From Paractinoplanes maris (lineage in GTDB: Bacteria; Actinomycetota; Actinomycetes; Mycobacteriales; Micromonosporaceae), in assembly GCF_023544465.1 (NCBI RefSeq), contig NZ_JALPVL010000016.1:220445-284444 (forward strand): DNA of 64,000 bases, written 5' to 3'. Position 1 is the first letter of the stretch; every line of letters begins with the position of its first letter. The position numbers and the translations under genes were made by a program. A model generated the notes under the pieces. The model had not been told where the DNA came from. It saw only the letters and a program-made list of their open reading frames with translations, and made no database searches. Positions 16,010 through 25,200 of the stretch are shown here, piece after piece.

Positions 16010-17205
16010 CGCTTGCGCTTCTTCAGGTAGGCCGCGAGTTCGTCGTACTCACCCGACTCGTTGGCGAACATCGCGACGTTGCGGGCGGTGGCGAACCACC
16101 CGTCGGTCGACGGCCGGATCTCGCGGACCGCGTTGAGCACGTCCTGCTGGTTGATCATGCGGATCTCGCCGCTGGCGATCGAGTCGCGCATGGCGAACTC
16201 GGCCGCGGTCTCGCAGACGTGGGCCAGGTCGGCGCCCGAGTAGTTCTCGGTGACGTCGGCGACGCGGCCCAGGTCGACGCCGGCCACCGGGCGGTCGCGC
16301 AGGTGGTATTCCAGGATCGCGGCCCGGGCGGGCTTGTCGGGCGGAAGGACCAGCAGCGTACGGTCGAGGCGCCCCGGACGGCGCAGGGCCGAGTCGATGT
16401 CCCACGGCGCGTTCGTCGCGGCCAGCACGAAGACGCCGTCGTTGTTGCCGTCGACGCCGTCGAGCTCGGTCAGCAGCTGGTTGACCACCGTGCGCATCGA
16501 CGACGAGTTGAGCTGGCTGCGCTTGTGACCGAGCGCGTCGATCTCGTCGAGGAAGAGCACGCACGGCGCGTGCCCGCGCGCGGAGTCGAAGAGGTCGTGC
16601 AGGTTGCGCTCCGAGCTGCCGACCCACATGTTGAGCACGTCGGTGATCGACAGCGAGATGAACGCGGCCCCCATCTCCCCGGCCACGGCGCGCGCCAGGA
16701 ACGTCTTGCCACAGCCGGGCGGCCCGTAGAGCAGGAGACCGCCGCGCAGGCTCTTGCCGAACAACGTGCGCAGCTTGGGGTTCTTCAGCGGGCCGAGGAA
16801 CGAGACCTCGAGCCGCTTCTTGACCTCCTGCATGCCGCCCACGTCGGCCAGCGTGATCGTCGACCGCTCGACGTCGAACGTGCGGTCCTCGTGCCCTTTC
16901 ACCGGCTCCGGCTCGTGCGAGAAGCGGGGCGGCACGATGTTGCCCAGATCCTGCTCCATGGCCGCCCAGTCGACGCCCTCCGCGGCCGGCGGCGGGGTGG
17001 CCGGGCCGCCGAGCGCCGCCGTCATCAGCTTCTGCGCGGTGGCATTGCCGGGCTCGCGCGCCAGCACCTGAGCCGCGTGCCCGACCGCCTCGGGACCACG
17101 GCCCGCGCCCACCAGCAGCTCGGCCAGATGCAGGCGCAGCGTCAGGTCGTCGGGCCGGGCCTCGACGGCCGCGGTCAGGCTGTCGATCAGGGGCGAGTCG
17201 CTCAT
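16006..17205 (-). CDS. AAA+ ATPase with N-terminal TPR segment
   Basis: ATPase of 399 residues of the FtsH/Cdc48/spastin-like AAA class. A short TPR-like helical region (about 1-65) and linker precede the AAA module: Walker A GPPGCGKT (161-168), Walker B LFLDEID (217-223), sensor/second region of homology AATNAPWDIDSALRRPGRLD with the arginine fingers, and a C-terminal helical lid. There is no protease or second AAA domain. It is coupled to a TPR membrane protein, and such AAA-TPR pairs may act as membrane-associated remodelling machines. The substrate is unknown. Confidence 0.92.
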   Translation of the reverse strand: MSDSPLIDSLTAAVEARPDDLTLRLHLAELLVGAGRGPEAVGHAAQVLAREPGNATAQKLMTAALGGPATPPPAAEGVDWAAMEQDLGNIVPPRFSHEPEPVKGHEDRTFDVERSTITLADVGGMQEVKKRLEVSFLGPLKNPKLRTLFGKSLRGGLLLYGPPGCGKTFLARAVAGEMGAAFISLSITDVLNMWVGSSERNLHDLFDSARGHAPCVLFLDEIDALGHKRSQLNSSSMRTVVNQLLTELDGVDGNNDGVFVLAATNAPWDIDSALRRPGRLDRTLLVLPPDKPARAAILEYHLRDRPVAGVDLGRVADVTENYSGADLAHVCETAAEFAMRDSIASGEIRMINQQDVLNAVREIRPSTDGWFATARNVAMFANESGEYDELAAYLKKRKR

Positions 17206-17238
17206 GACAGCGAATTATGCCCGCGCCGCCGAAGAACA

Positions 17239-17268
17239 AAGGCCGCCGGGGCACGCCCCGACGGCCTT
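17239..17268 (-). terminator. Rho-independent terminator of the NlpC/P60 gene
   Basis: On the minus strand a strong GC hairpin with AAGGCC/GGCCTT ends and a CGGGGC..GCCCCG core is followed by TTTGTTCTT. It starts 14 nt downstream of the hydrolase stop and sits before the AAA+ gene start. Confidence 0.75.
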
Positions 17269-17282
17269 GTCACCCAGCGATC

Positions 17283-18260
17283 TCAGCCCGGTCGCCGGTA
17301 ACCCGCGATCGGACCCCGGTCGATCGTCGCCATCCGCACGTGGTCGCCCGTGTGCGGGGCGTGCACCACCATTCCGCCACCGATGTAGATGGAGACGTGA
17401 TGGAGGCTGCCCGGATAGTAGAAGACCAGGTCACCCGGTTGGAGCTCGTCCTTCGACACCGGCCGGCCCTCGTTCCACTGATCCTTCGTGTAGTGGTCCA
17501 GGTGCACGCCGACACTCGCCCACGCCTCCTGGGTCAGACCCGAGCAGTCGTACGAGTTGGGCCCGGCCGACCCGAAGACGTAGGGCTTGCCGATCAGGTC
17601 ACAGGCCCGCTGCGCCGCTCGGCCACCCTTGTCGTTGGTGTAGTCGATCGGGCACGGCCCGAGCCGGAACGGGCCGTCGTTGACGTCGGCCGAGCCGTAG
17701 GCCTGGATGCGCAGTTTCTGCAACGAGGTGATCTTGGACTGGATGGCCGTCTTGCGCTTGGCCAGGTCGACGTCGCGGGCGGCGATCGACTTGGTGACGA
17801 CGTCCAGGTCGGTCTTGGCCGCGGTGAGCTTGTCGCGCAGCGCGGCCACGTCGGCGATCTGGTCGCGCTGGTTACGGGCCAGCTGGTCGAGATAGAGCAG
17901 CTTCTCGGTCAGCCCGGTCGGCGATCCGGTGACCAGCAGCGCGTTGACCGCGTTGGGCGCGCCCTGCTTGTACGCGTCGATCGCCAGCCCGCGGACCTGC
18001 CGCATGGCCACGTCGACCTGCACCTGCAACGGCGTGATCTGGGCGGCCAGCTTCTTCTGCTGGGCCCGGTTCTTGATCAGCTTGCCGTGCACGTCGTTGT
18101 ACTGCTCGATGACCGGTTCGAGCTGGTTCCACTGCTTGTCGATCTGCGCCTCGACCGTCGAGGGTGAGGGTGCGGCCTGCGCCACGACGGGGCCGGAGAA
18201 GATGATTCCGACCGCGGCGAGGGTGCAGACCAGACTGCGCGCTAGTGCGGCACGACGCAC
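17283..18260 (-). CDS. NlpC/P60 peptidoglycan endopeptidase (RipA-like)
   Basis: Secreted cell-wall hydrolase of 325 residues. A signal peptide (1-30, ending VAQAA) is followed by a long coiled-coil segment (about 35-185, IEQYNDVHGKLIKNRAQQ and later repeats). The C-terminal NlpC/P60 domain has catalytic Cys239 in YDCSG, His288 in LHHVSIYIG and a third polar residue at His300 in VVHAP. The domain order matches mycobacterial RipA-type enzymes that cleave the peptide stem. Transcription probably passes through a c-di-AMP riboswitch, which fits the known role of that signal in wall-hydrolase control. A terminator follows the gene. Confidence 0.93.
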   Translation of the reverse strand: MRRAALARSLVCTLAAVGIIFSGPVVAQAAPSPSTVEAQIDKQWNQLEPVIEQYNDVHGKLIKNRAQQKKLAAQITPLQVQVDVAMRQVRGLAIDAYKQGAPNAVNALLVTGSPTGLTEKLLYLDQLARNQRDQIADVAALRDKLTAAKTDLDVVTKSIAARDVDLAKRKTAIQSKITSLQKLRIQAYGSADVNDGPFRLGPCPIDYTNDKGGRAAQRACDLIGKPYVFGSAGPNSYDCSGLTQEAWASVGVHLDHYTKDQWNEGRPVSKDELQPGDLVFYYPGSLHHVSIYIGGGMVVHAPHTGDHVRMATIDRGPIAGYRRPG

Positions 18261-18285
18261 GGAGGTGTGGTGTCCTTTCTTCCCT

Positions 18286-18420
18286 CAGGCCGCCGACCGG
18301 GTTAGCTGACGGGTTCGGGCGGGAAGCGCGCCCGGCCGCGACACCTCGCGGCTGCACCCCTGTTGCTCGGGTCCCCGGTACGCCCCCCAGGGGGCGACTA
18401 GGCGGTGGCCCGTCAGATCG
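18286..18420 (-). ncRNA. Probable c-di-AMP riboswitch (ydaO/yuaA type)
   Basis: The minus-strand leader of the NlpC/P60 gene contains the conserved blocks GGGGACCCGAGCAACAGGGG (18357-18376) and CCCGAACCCGTCAGCTAACC (18300-18319), then GGTCGGCGGC. The spacing of these blocks, separated by a GC helix, is what the actinobacterial ydaO class shows before rpfA- and NlpC-type genes. The outer ends are approximate because I could not fold it. A covariance-model scan would settle it. Confidence 0.8.
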
Positions 18421-18535
18421 GCCGGTTGGGCGATGGGGGCTGGCGGACCGGACAACACCGTACTCCCGATCATGTCGCCGACTGAAGGCACGCCGGGCGC
18501 AAAACTGTACGCACCCCTTCGTATACCGACGGTGA

Positions 18536-19444
18536 CTAGAGCGGCCACGCTTCCAGCGCTCGGTCGAGCCAGGGCACCACCAGGATCACCGTGGGTAACA
18601 CCAGCAGACCGACCGCGGCCATCGCCACCACCGCGTTCAGAGCGACGGACGGATGGTGCGACCCGGTCAGCCGGGCCAGCCGCCAGCGGCGTGCGTCACC
18701 CCCGGCGTCGGCCTTGACGTCCTCCGCCAGGGGGACGGCGTCGCTGAGCCGCTCGAGCGCGGCCCGCAACGGCTCGGCGCCGACCCGGCGGCGGGCGACG
18801 TCGTCGGCGATCATCTCGAGCAGCAGGTGGACGGCGTCGAGCGGCCGCCGGCTGCGCAGCGGGCGGGGCACCGCGCGATAGAACGCGGTGAACGACTCCA
18901 TGACCACCTCGTGCCGATGCCGCAGATGGGTCTGCTCGTGCGCGAGGACGGCGTCGACCTGCTCGCGGTCGAGCACCTGCAGCACCCCGTTGCTGAGCAC
19001 CACCCGCGGCTCCCGGCCGGGCACGCAGTAGGCCAGCGGCAGCGGGCCGTCGAGCACGCGCAGATTGTCCGGGCCCAGCTCGCGGTGCTGCTCGGCCCGG
19101 TCGAGCAGGTCGACCAGCAGGCGGTGCCGGGCGCGGCGGGCCCGGGAGCGGCGGCTGACCCCGATCAGCGAGACCAGCAGCCGCACGATGATCACCGCGG
19201 CGACCGCCAGGGCGCCGATCAGGGCGGCCTCGGCGACCGGCTTGCCCGAGCCGGCGGCCCGGGTGACCTCCTCGGGCGCGGCCAGCACGACGCCGAGGGC
19301 GGCCAGCACGGCCGAGAGAGTGATCGACTGCCAGAGCACGACCGCGGCCACCGGCGCCCGGTCGGGCCAGCGCGCGCCGGCCAGGATGCCCGGCACGACC
19401 AGCGACAACGTCAGGCCGAGCGCACCCAGCAGGAGCGCGGTCAC
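18536..19444 (-). CDS. BlaR1/MecR1-like M56 membrane metallopeptidase
   Basis: Membrane zinc protease of 302 residues with about four TM helices (1-22, 33-56, 73-97 and a C-terminal one near 275-295). The zinc motif HEQTH is at 169-173. It lacks the extracellular penicillin-sensor domain of BlaR1, so it is the short actinobacterial form. GTG at 19444 overlaps the stop of the BlaI-family repressor gene (GTGA). In this family signal-activated cleavage relieves BlaI repression; what signal this form senses is unknown. Confidence 0.9.
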   Translation of the reverse strand: MTALLLGALGLTLSLVVPGILAGARWPDRAPVAAVVLWQSITLSAVLAALGVVLAAPEEVTRAAGSGKPVAEAALIGALAVAAVIIVRLLVSLIGVSRRSRARRARHRLLVDLLDRAEQHRELGPDNLRVLDGPLPLAYCVPGREPRVVLSNGVLQVLDREQVDAVLAHEQTHLRHRHEVVMESFTAFYRAVPRPLRSRRPLDAVHLLLEMIADDVARRRVGAEPLRAALERLSDAVPLAEDVKADAGGDARRWRLARLTGSHHPSVALNAVVAMAAVGLLVLPTVILVVPWLDRALEAWPL

Positions 19445-19791
19445 TTCTTCCGCTGAGCGGCTTCGATCGCTGCGGCCAGCGCGTCCGGCGGGAGCTGCCC
19501 GACGAAATACGCCAGCGCCGCATCCTGATCGGCGCTGGCCGTCAGCGCGTCGAGCATGACCGAGGCGGTCATCTCCTCGCGGGTCTGCGCCGGACCATAC
19601 CGATAGGCGCGGTCCGCCTTCTGCTGGGTGACCACACCCTTTTTCGCCAACCGGTCGAGCACGGTCATCACCGTCGTGTAGGCCAAGTCGCGCTGACGGC
19701 TCAGGCGCTCGTGCACCTGCCGCACGGTGAGTGGCTCACCGGCGTCCCACAACTGCGTCATGACCTCGCGTTCCAGATCCCCGAGAGCCAT
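19441..19791 (-). CDS. BlaI/MecI/CopY-family transcriptional repressor
   Basis: Small winged-helix repressor of 116 residues: LEREVMTQLWDAGEPLTVRQ, then TTVMTVLDRLAKKGVV (recognition helix and wing), and a C-terminal dimerisation helix. It is coupled to the M56 peptidase gene. The frame is open far upstream, but the family start is MALGDLE at 19791. Two TACTACG-type palindromes lie in the gap to cydA and fit the BlaI operator style, so it probably controls both itself and the cytochrome bd operon. Confidence 0.93.
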   Translation of the reverse strand: MALGDLEREVMTQLWDAGEPLTVRQVHERLSRQRDLAYTTVMTVLDRLAKKGVVTQQKADRAYRYGPAQTREEMTASVMLDALTASADQDAALAYFVGQLPPDALAAAIEAAQRKK

Positions 19792-19826
19792 GTGACCGAG
19801 CATACCGCCTCTACTGCACATCGTCG

Positions 19827-19864
19827 TACTACGTGGCGTAGTATCTACTACGAGACGTCGTAGA
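19827..19864. promoter_or_regulatory. Tandem BlaI-type operators between blaI and cydA
   Basis: TACTACGTGGCGTAGTA (19827-19843) abuts a second imperfect palindrome (19844-19864) with arms TCTAC-TACGA and its complement ending GTAGA. Both resemble the TACTA..TAGTA operators of BlaI/MecI proteins. They end 11 nt before the cydA start and lie 35 nt upstream of the blaI ATG, so one regulator could serve both directions. Confidence 0.75.
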
Positions 19865-19875
19865 GGGGCACCCAC

Positions 19876-21237
19876 ATGGACGTGCTGGACTTGACCCGGC
19901 TGCAGTTCGCGGTCGTGACGATCTACCACTACTTCTTCGTGCCGCTGTCGATCAGCCTGGCCGCGACCGCCGCCGGCCTGCAGATCGCCTGGCTGCGCAC
20001 GAAGCGCGACGAATACCTGCACCTGACCAAGTTCGTCGGCAAGCTGCTGATCGTCACCTTCGCGGTCGGCGTGGTCACCGGGCTGGTCCAGGAGTTCCAG
20101 TTCGGCCTCGGGTGGAGCGCGTTCGCCAAGTTCTACGGCGACGTCTTCGGGCCCACGCTGGCCATCGAGGGGATGCTCGCGTTCTTCCTGGAGGCGACGT
20201 TCCTGGCACTCTGGTATTTCGGCTGGGACCGGCTGCCGCGCGCGATCCACACCGCGTGCATCGCCGTCGTCGCGCTCGGCACGATGCTCTCGGCCTTCAT
20301 CATCCTGGCCGGCAACTCCTTCATGCAGAACCCCGTGGCGTACGTCCTGGACCCCGTGACCGGCCGGGCCCGGCTCACCTCGTTCACCGAGCTCATGCTC
20401 AACAAGGTCAACCTGGCCGCCTTCCCGCACACCCTGTCGGGAGCGGTCATGGTCGGCGGCGCACTGCTGCTGGGGCTCGGCGTGTGGCGTCTCGCGGCCG
20501 ATCCGGCGTACCGGATCCTGGCCCGGCTCGGCGCCTGGCTGACGGTGGCCGGCGGGGCGTTCACCGCGCTCACCGGCGACCACCTGGGCAAGGTCATCAC
20601 CGAGGTGCAGCCGATGAAGATGGCCGCGGCCGAGGCGCTCTACGAGACCACGGCCGGCGCGCCGTTCTCGGTCTTCGCCACCGGCAAGCCCCTGCCCGAG
20701 TTCTCGCTCGAGATCCCCTGGCTGCTGTCCATCCTGGCCAAGGGCAACCCGAACGCGACGGTCCAGGGCATCGACGACCTCCAGGCCCGGTACGCGGCGG
20801 AGTTCGGCCCCGGTTCCTACGTGCCGATGATCCCGGTCGCCTTCTGGACGTTCCGCCTGATGATCGGGATCGGCATGCTGGCCGCTCTCCTCGGGGCGCT
20901 CTACCTCTGGCGTACGAGAAAAGGTCGTGAAGCTCCGCGCTGGCTGACCCGATGGCTGCCGCTGATCCCGCTGCTGCCCACCGCGGCCAACTCGTTCGGC
21001 TGGATCTTCACCGAGACCGCGCGGCAGCCGTGGATCGCGTTCGGCATCTCCAAGGTCGCCGACGGCATCTCCCCGGGCCTGACCAGCTCGGAGGTCATCG
21101 CGTCACTGGCCGGGTTCACGCTCGTCTACGGCGTGGTCGCCGTGGTCTGGCTCCGGCTCGTACGCCACCTGGCCCGCCAGCCACTGGCCCCGGCGCCCGT
21201 CGCGGCGGACCGGCCCGAGCCCGCACCGGTCTACTGA
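19876..21237 (+). CDS. cydA: Cytochrome bd ubiquinol/menaquinol oxidase subunit I
   Basis: Membrane oxidase subunit of 453 residues that oxidises quinol and reduces oxygen. About nine TM helices are visible. His18 in TIYHYFFVPLS is the haem b595 ligand; EFQFGLGW and the Glu-rich GPTLAIEGMLAFFLEATF match the CydA core; PEFSLEIPWLLS begins the quinol-binding Q-loop; TARQPW is the family's GRQPW-like motif. The Q-loop is the short form usual in actinobacteria. It is first in cydA-cydB-cydDC and probably under BlaI-type control. Confidence 0.96.
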   Translation: MDVLDLTRLQFAVVTIYHYFFVPLSISLAATAAGLQIAWLRTKRDEYLHLTKFVGKLLIVTFAVGVVTGLVQEFQFGLGWSAFAKFYGDVFGPTLAIEGMLAFFLEATFLALWYFGWDRLPRAIHTACIAVVALGTMLSAFIILAGNSFMQNPVAYVLDPVTGRARLTSFTELMLNKVNLAAFPHTLSGAVMVGGALLLGLGVWRLAADPAYRILARLGAWLTVAGGAFTALTGDHLGKVITEVQPMKMAAAEALYETTAGAPFSVFATGKPLPEFSLEIPWLLSILAKGNPNATVQGIDDLQARYAAEFGPGSYVPMIPVAFWTFRLMIGIGMLAALLGALYLWRTRKGREAPRWLTRWLPLIPLLPTAANSFGWIFTETARQPWIAFGISKVADGISPGLTSSEVIASLAGFTLVYGVVAVVWLRLVRHLARQPLAPAPVAADRPEPAPVY

Positions 21238-21249
21238 GGAGCTTCTGAC

Positions 21250-22230
21250 GTGATCACCTTCTGGTTCTCGGTCGTCGTTCTCGCCTGGGTGCTCTATTTC
21301 GTGCTCGAGGGCTTCGACTTCGGCGTCGGCCTGCTCGGCCCGGTGCTCGGCCGCGACGACCACGAGCGGGGCGCGGCCGTGCGCACCATCGGCCCGTTCT
21401 GGGACGGCAACGAGGTCTGGCTGGTGGCCGCCATCGGGGTCACCTTCGCGGCCTTCCCGGCCTGGTATTCGGCGCTGCTGGCCGGCCTCTACCTGCCCAT
21501 GGTCGTGTTGTTGCTGCTGCTGGCGGTCCGCGGCGTGGCCCTGGAGTTCCGCGGCAAGGGCGACGGCCCGGTCTACCGCCGCCGGGCCGACGTGGCGCTG
21601 GCCCTCAGCTCACTGGGCATCGTGCTGGTCTGGGGCGCTCTGCTGGCCGCCTTCGTGCGCGGCCTGGCCATCAACGGCAACGGCGATGTCGTGGGCGGCG
21701 GATTCGACCGCACGTTCGGTCCCGTGCTGACGCCGGCCGCGGGCCTGGGCGCGCTGGCCGCCCTCTACGCCACACTGCTGCTCGGGGCGACGTTCCTCGC
21801 CCTGCGGACCAGCGGCCCTCTGCGCCGCCGCGCCCGCACGCTGGCACGGTGGCTGGGCACCGGTGGGGCCGTCGCGCTTCTGGTCGCCGGTTTCGGTACG
21901 GGGTCCCCGACCGCCCTCGCCGCGGCGGTGCTCGCCTTCGGCGCCGGCCTGCTGGCCCGCACCGGCCGCGAGGCTCTGGCCTTCACCGCCACGGCCGCCG
22001 GGGTGGCCGGTGCCGTGGTGGCGGTCTTCACCACCCACGGCGCCGTCGTCCTGCACAGCACCCTCGACCCGTCCTTCGCCCTGACCCGCGCGGCCGCCGC
22101 CGCCACGCCGCAGGCCCTGGAGCTGATCACCTGGGCCGGCGTCCTCATCCTGCCCGGTGTCCTCGCCTACCAGGCCTGGTCCTACTGGGTCTTCCGCCGC
22201 CGGGTAGCCAGCGAACGGGTCCCCTCATGA
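21250..22230 (+). CDS. cydB: Cytochrome bd oxidase subunit II
   Basis: Membrane subunit of 326 residues that partners CydA. The start (WVLYFVLEGFDFGVGLLGP) and FWDGNEVWLVAAIGVTFAAFP are characteristic CydB sequences, and eight or nine TM helices follow. GTG at 21250 lies 12 nt after cydA with a GAGGAG ribosome-binding site. The stop overlaps the ATG of cydDC (ATGA). Confidence 0.95.
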   Translation: MITFWFSVVVLAWVLYFVLEGFDFGVGLLGPVLGRDDHERGAAVRTIGPFWDGNEVWLVAAIGVTFAAFPAWYSALLAGLYLPMVVLLLLLAVRGVALEFRGKGDGPVYRRRADVALALSSLGIVLVWGALLAAFVRGLAINGNGDVVGGGFDRTFGPVLTPAAGLGALAALYATLLLGATFLALRTSGPLRRRARTLARWLGTGGAVALLVAGFGTGSPTALAAAVLAFGAGLLARTGREALAFTATAAGVAGAVVAVFTTHGAVVLHSTLDPSFALTRAAAAATPQALELITWAGVLILPGVLAYQAWSYWVFRRRVASERVPS

Positions 22231-25200
22231 CTCCCTCCTCCGCGCCCAGCGCCTCCTCCGCGCCCAGCGCCTCTTTCGCGCCCAGCGCCTCCTTCGCCAC
22301 CTCCGCCTCCGCCTCCGTCTCCGCTGCCTCCGCCGGCGGCGTGGCTTCCGAGCTTTCCTCTCCTGCTGCCGCGGCATCCGCGAATCCCACCTCTCCGGGT
22401 GCGGAAGCCATGGCATCCAAGCGGTCCGCGCCGCCTCGCGGGCCGCTGGACCCCCGGCTGGTGCGGCACGCCCGCACCAGCCGGGGCGGCATCGCCGTCC
22501 TGGCCCTGCTCGGCGCCGGCCAGGCGGGCACCACGCTGCTGCTCGCGGTCGCGCTGACCCTCCTGGTGACCCGGGGCCCCGGCTGGTCCGCGGCCCTGCT
22601 GGCCGGCGCGTACGTCGCCCGGGCCCTGCTGTCCTGGGCCGAACAGGTCGTGGCCCGGCGCACGGCCGCCCGCGTCACCGACGAGTTACGCCGCTCGATG
22701 CTGACCGTGCTTCCGCAGCGCGGCCCGGCCTGGGTGGCGGCCTTCGGAGCCGGCCGGCTGACCGCCGTCCTCACCACCGGACTCGACGCCCTGAAGCCGT
22801 GGTTCAGCGGCTACCTGCCCGCCCTGGTGCTCGGCGTGGCCCTGCCCCCGCTGGTCATCGTGGCCATGGCCGTCGTCGACCCCACGTCGGCCGTCATCGC
22901 GCTGGTCACGCTGCCGCTGATCCCCGTGCTGGGCGCGCTGATCGGCTGGGCCACCCAGGCCCGCGCCCAGCAGCGCTGGCAGGCCGACGCCCGCCTGGCC
23001 GGCCACTTCCTCGACGTGGTCCGCGGACTGCCCACGTTGCGGGTCTTCGGCCGCGCGACCCGCCAGACCGAAGTCATCGAAGAGCTGACCGGCAAACACC
23101 GCTCGGCCACCCTGCGGGTGCTCCGGGTCGCCTTCCTGTCGTCGACCGCCCTCGACCTGGTCGGCACGCTGTCGGTCGGCCTGATCGCGGTGGAGGCCGG
23201 CCTCCGCGTAGCCGCCGGCAACCTCTCCCTGGGCCCGGCCCTGCTGGTCATCCTCCTGGCGCCCGAGGCCTACCGCCCCCTGCGCGAGATGGCCGCCCGC
23301 TACCACGCCTCCACCGACGCCACCGCCGTCATCTCCGACGTCGACGAGGTCCTGACCACCCCGCCCACCACTGTCACCCACGCAGCCGATGTCAACGGCC
23401 GGGCCACGGCTCCCGCTGCGGCCGACGCAGGCCGGCCCGACGCGGCGAACGCAAGCCGTCTCGGTGCCGCTGACGCAAGCCAGCCCGACCCGGCCTACGC
23501 AACCTGGCTCGATGCCGCCGACGCGGGTCGGCTCGATGCCGCTGACACAGGTCGGCTCGATGCCGCTGACACAGGTCGGCTCAGTGCCGCTGACACAGGT
23601 CGGCTCAGTGCCGCTGACACAGGTCGGCTCAGTGCCGCTGACACAGGTCGGCTCAGTGCCGCTGACACAGGTCGGCTCAGTGCCGCTGACGCGGGTCGGC
23701 TTGATGCCGCAGACGCAGGCCGGCTCAGTGCCGCAGACGCAGGCCGACTCGGTGCCGCAGACGCGGGTCGGCTCGGCGCGGCCGACACAAGCCGGCTCGA
23801 TGCCGCAGACGCAAGCCGGCTCGGTACTGCAGACGCGGCTCGGCTTGGTGCTGCTGACGGCGTCACCCGGCTCATGGGGCCCGCCGTCGTCGTCGCCGGT
23901 CTGCGATCCCGCTATGCCGGCACCACCCGAGACGCGGCTGCCCTGGACGAGCTCGTCGTGCGCCCGGGCGAGATCGTCGCACTGAGCGGCCCGTCGGGCG
24001 CCGGAAAGACGACGATCCTCCGTGTCCTGGCCGGGCTGCAGGAAGCCCACGCCGGAACAGCCCACGCGAGCCACCCGCTCTATCTGCCGCAACGCCCGAC
24101 GCTGCCGCACGCCCGGACGGTCGCGGACCTCTTCCCCACCGGCACCTCCGCCGCCGGCATCACCGAGGCTCTCGCCACCGTCGGCCTGGCCACCGACCTG
24201 GCCCCGTCGACCCCCCTCGGCGAACGCGGGATCGGCGTCTCAGCCGGTCAGCGCCACCGCCTGGCCCTGGCCGCGCTGCTCCACCAGGCCGTCCCGTCCG
24301 CGCTTCACGAGCCTCACCCGGCTGACACCCCCGCCACACTCGACGAGGTCCGCCCGGCCACCACAAGTGCCGTCCCGCAAGCACAGACGACAACCGCGAG
24401 CGCCCTACTTCACCTAGCCAGCCCACCCGCCCGGGATGTGGCTCACTCTACTTTTTCGCAAGCTGACGCGGCCCAGTTGTCCACAGCGCCCACGGCCATC
24501 CACAGCACCGCCGAGCGGCTGGACAACGCCCACATCACCCTGCTACTCGACGAGCCGACCGCCCACCTCGACGCCACCACCGAGGCCCTGGTCATCGACC
24601 GCCTGCGCCAAGCAGCCCAAGCCGGTTGCGCGATCCTCGTAGTCGCCCACCGCCCGGCACTGCTGGCCGCCGCCGACCGCGTCATCGTCGTCACCCCACC
24701 ACCCGCCCCAGCCACGCCCAACGCCGTCGCGTCCGCCCCGGCCACGCCCCACCCCGGCACGCCCGACCCAGCCCAGCTCAACCCCGCACAGCTCAACCCC
24801 GCACAGCTCAACCCCGCACAGCTCAACCCCGCACAGCTCAACCCCGCACAGCTCAACCCCGCCACGCCCCACCCAGCCCAGCTCGACCCCACCGCACCCC
24901 ACAACGCCACGCCCGACCCAGACCGGCCCAACCCCGCCGTGCCCGACCCCGCCGCCTCGCCCGCCTCGCCCGCACCCCACCCAGCGATCGAGCCAAAGTC
25001 CTCCCGCGCCAACCCGTGGTGGCGGCGGGCCGGCGTAGCCGTCGCGCTGGGCACCGGCTCCTCCCTGGCCGGCATCGTCCTGACCGGCGCGGCCGCCTGG
25101 CTTCTGGTCCGGGCCTCGTTCCTGCCGCCCGTGCTGACCCTCTCCACCGCCGTCGTCCTGGTCCGGGGCAGCGCCGTGGCCCGGCCCCTCCTGCGCTACC

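Noticed and set aside
22686..24110. Minus-strand ORF of 474 codons with a striking PTCVSGTE-type cysteine repeat
   Set aside because: It is the antisense reading of the CydDC octapeptide array. The plus-strand frame has intact transporter motifs on both sides of the array.
23511..24854. Possible CRISPR-like arrays
   Set aside because: The 24-bp and 15-bp units are head-to-tail without spacers, lie inside a coding frame, and no cas gene is present.
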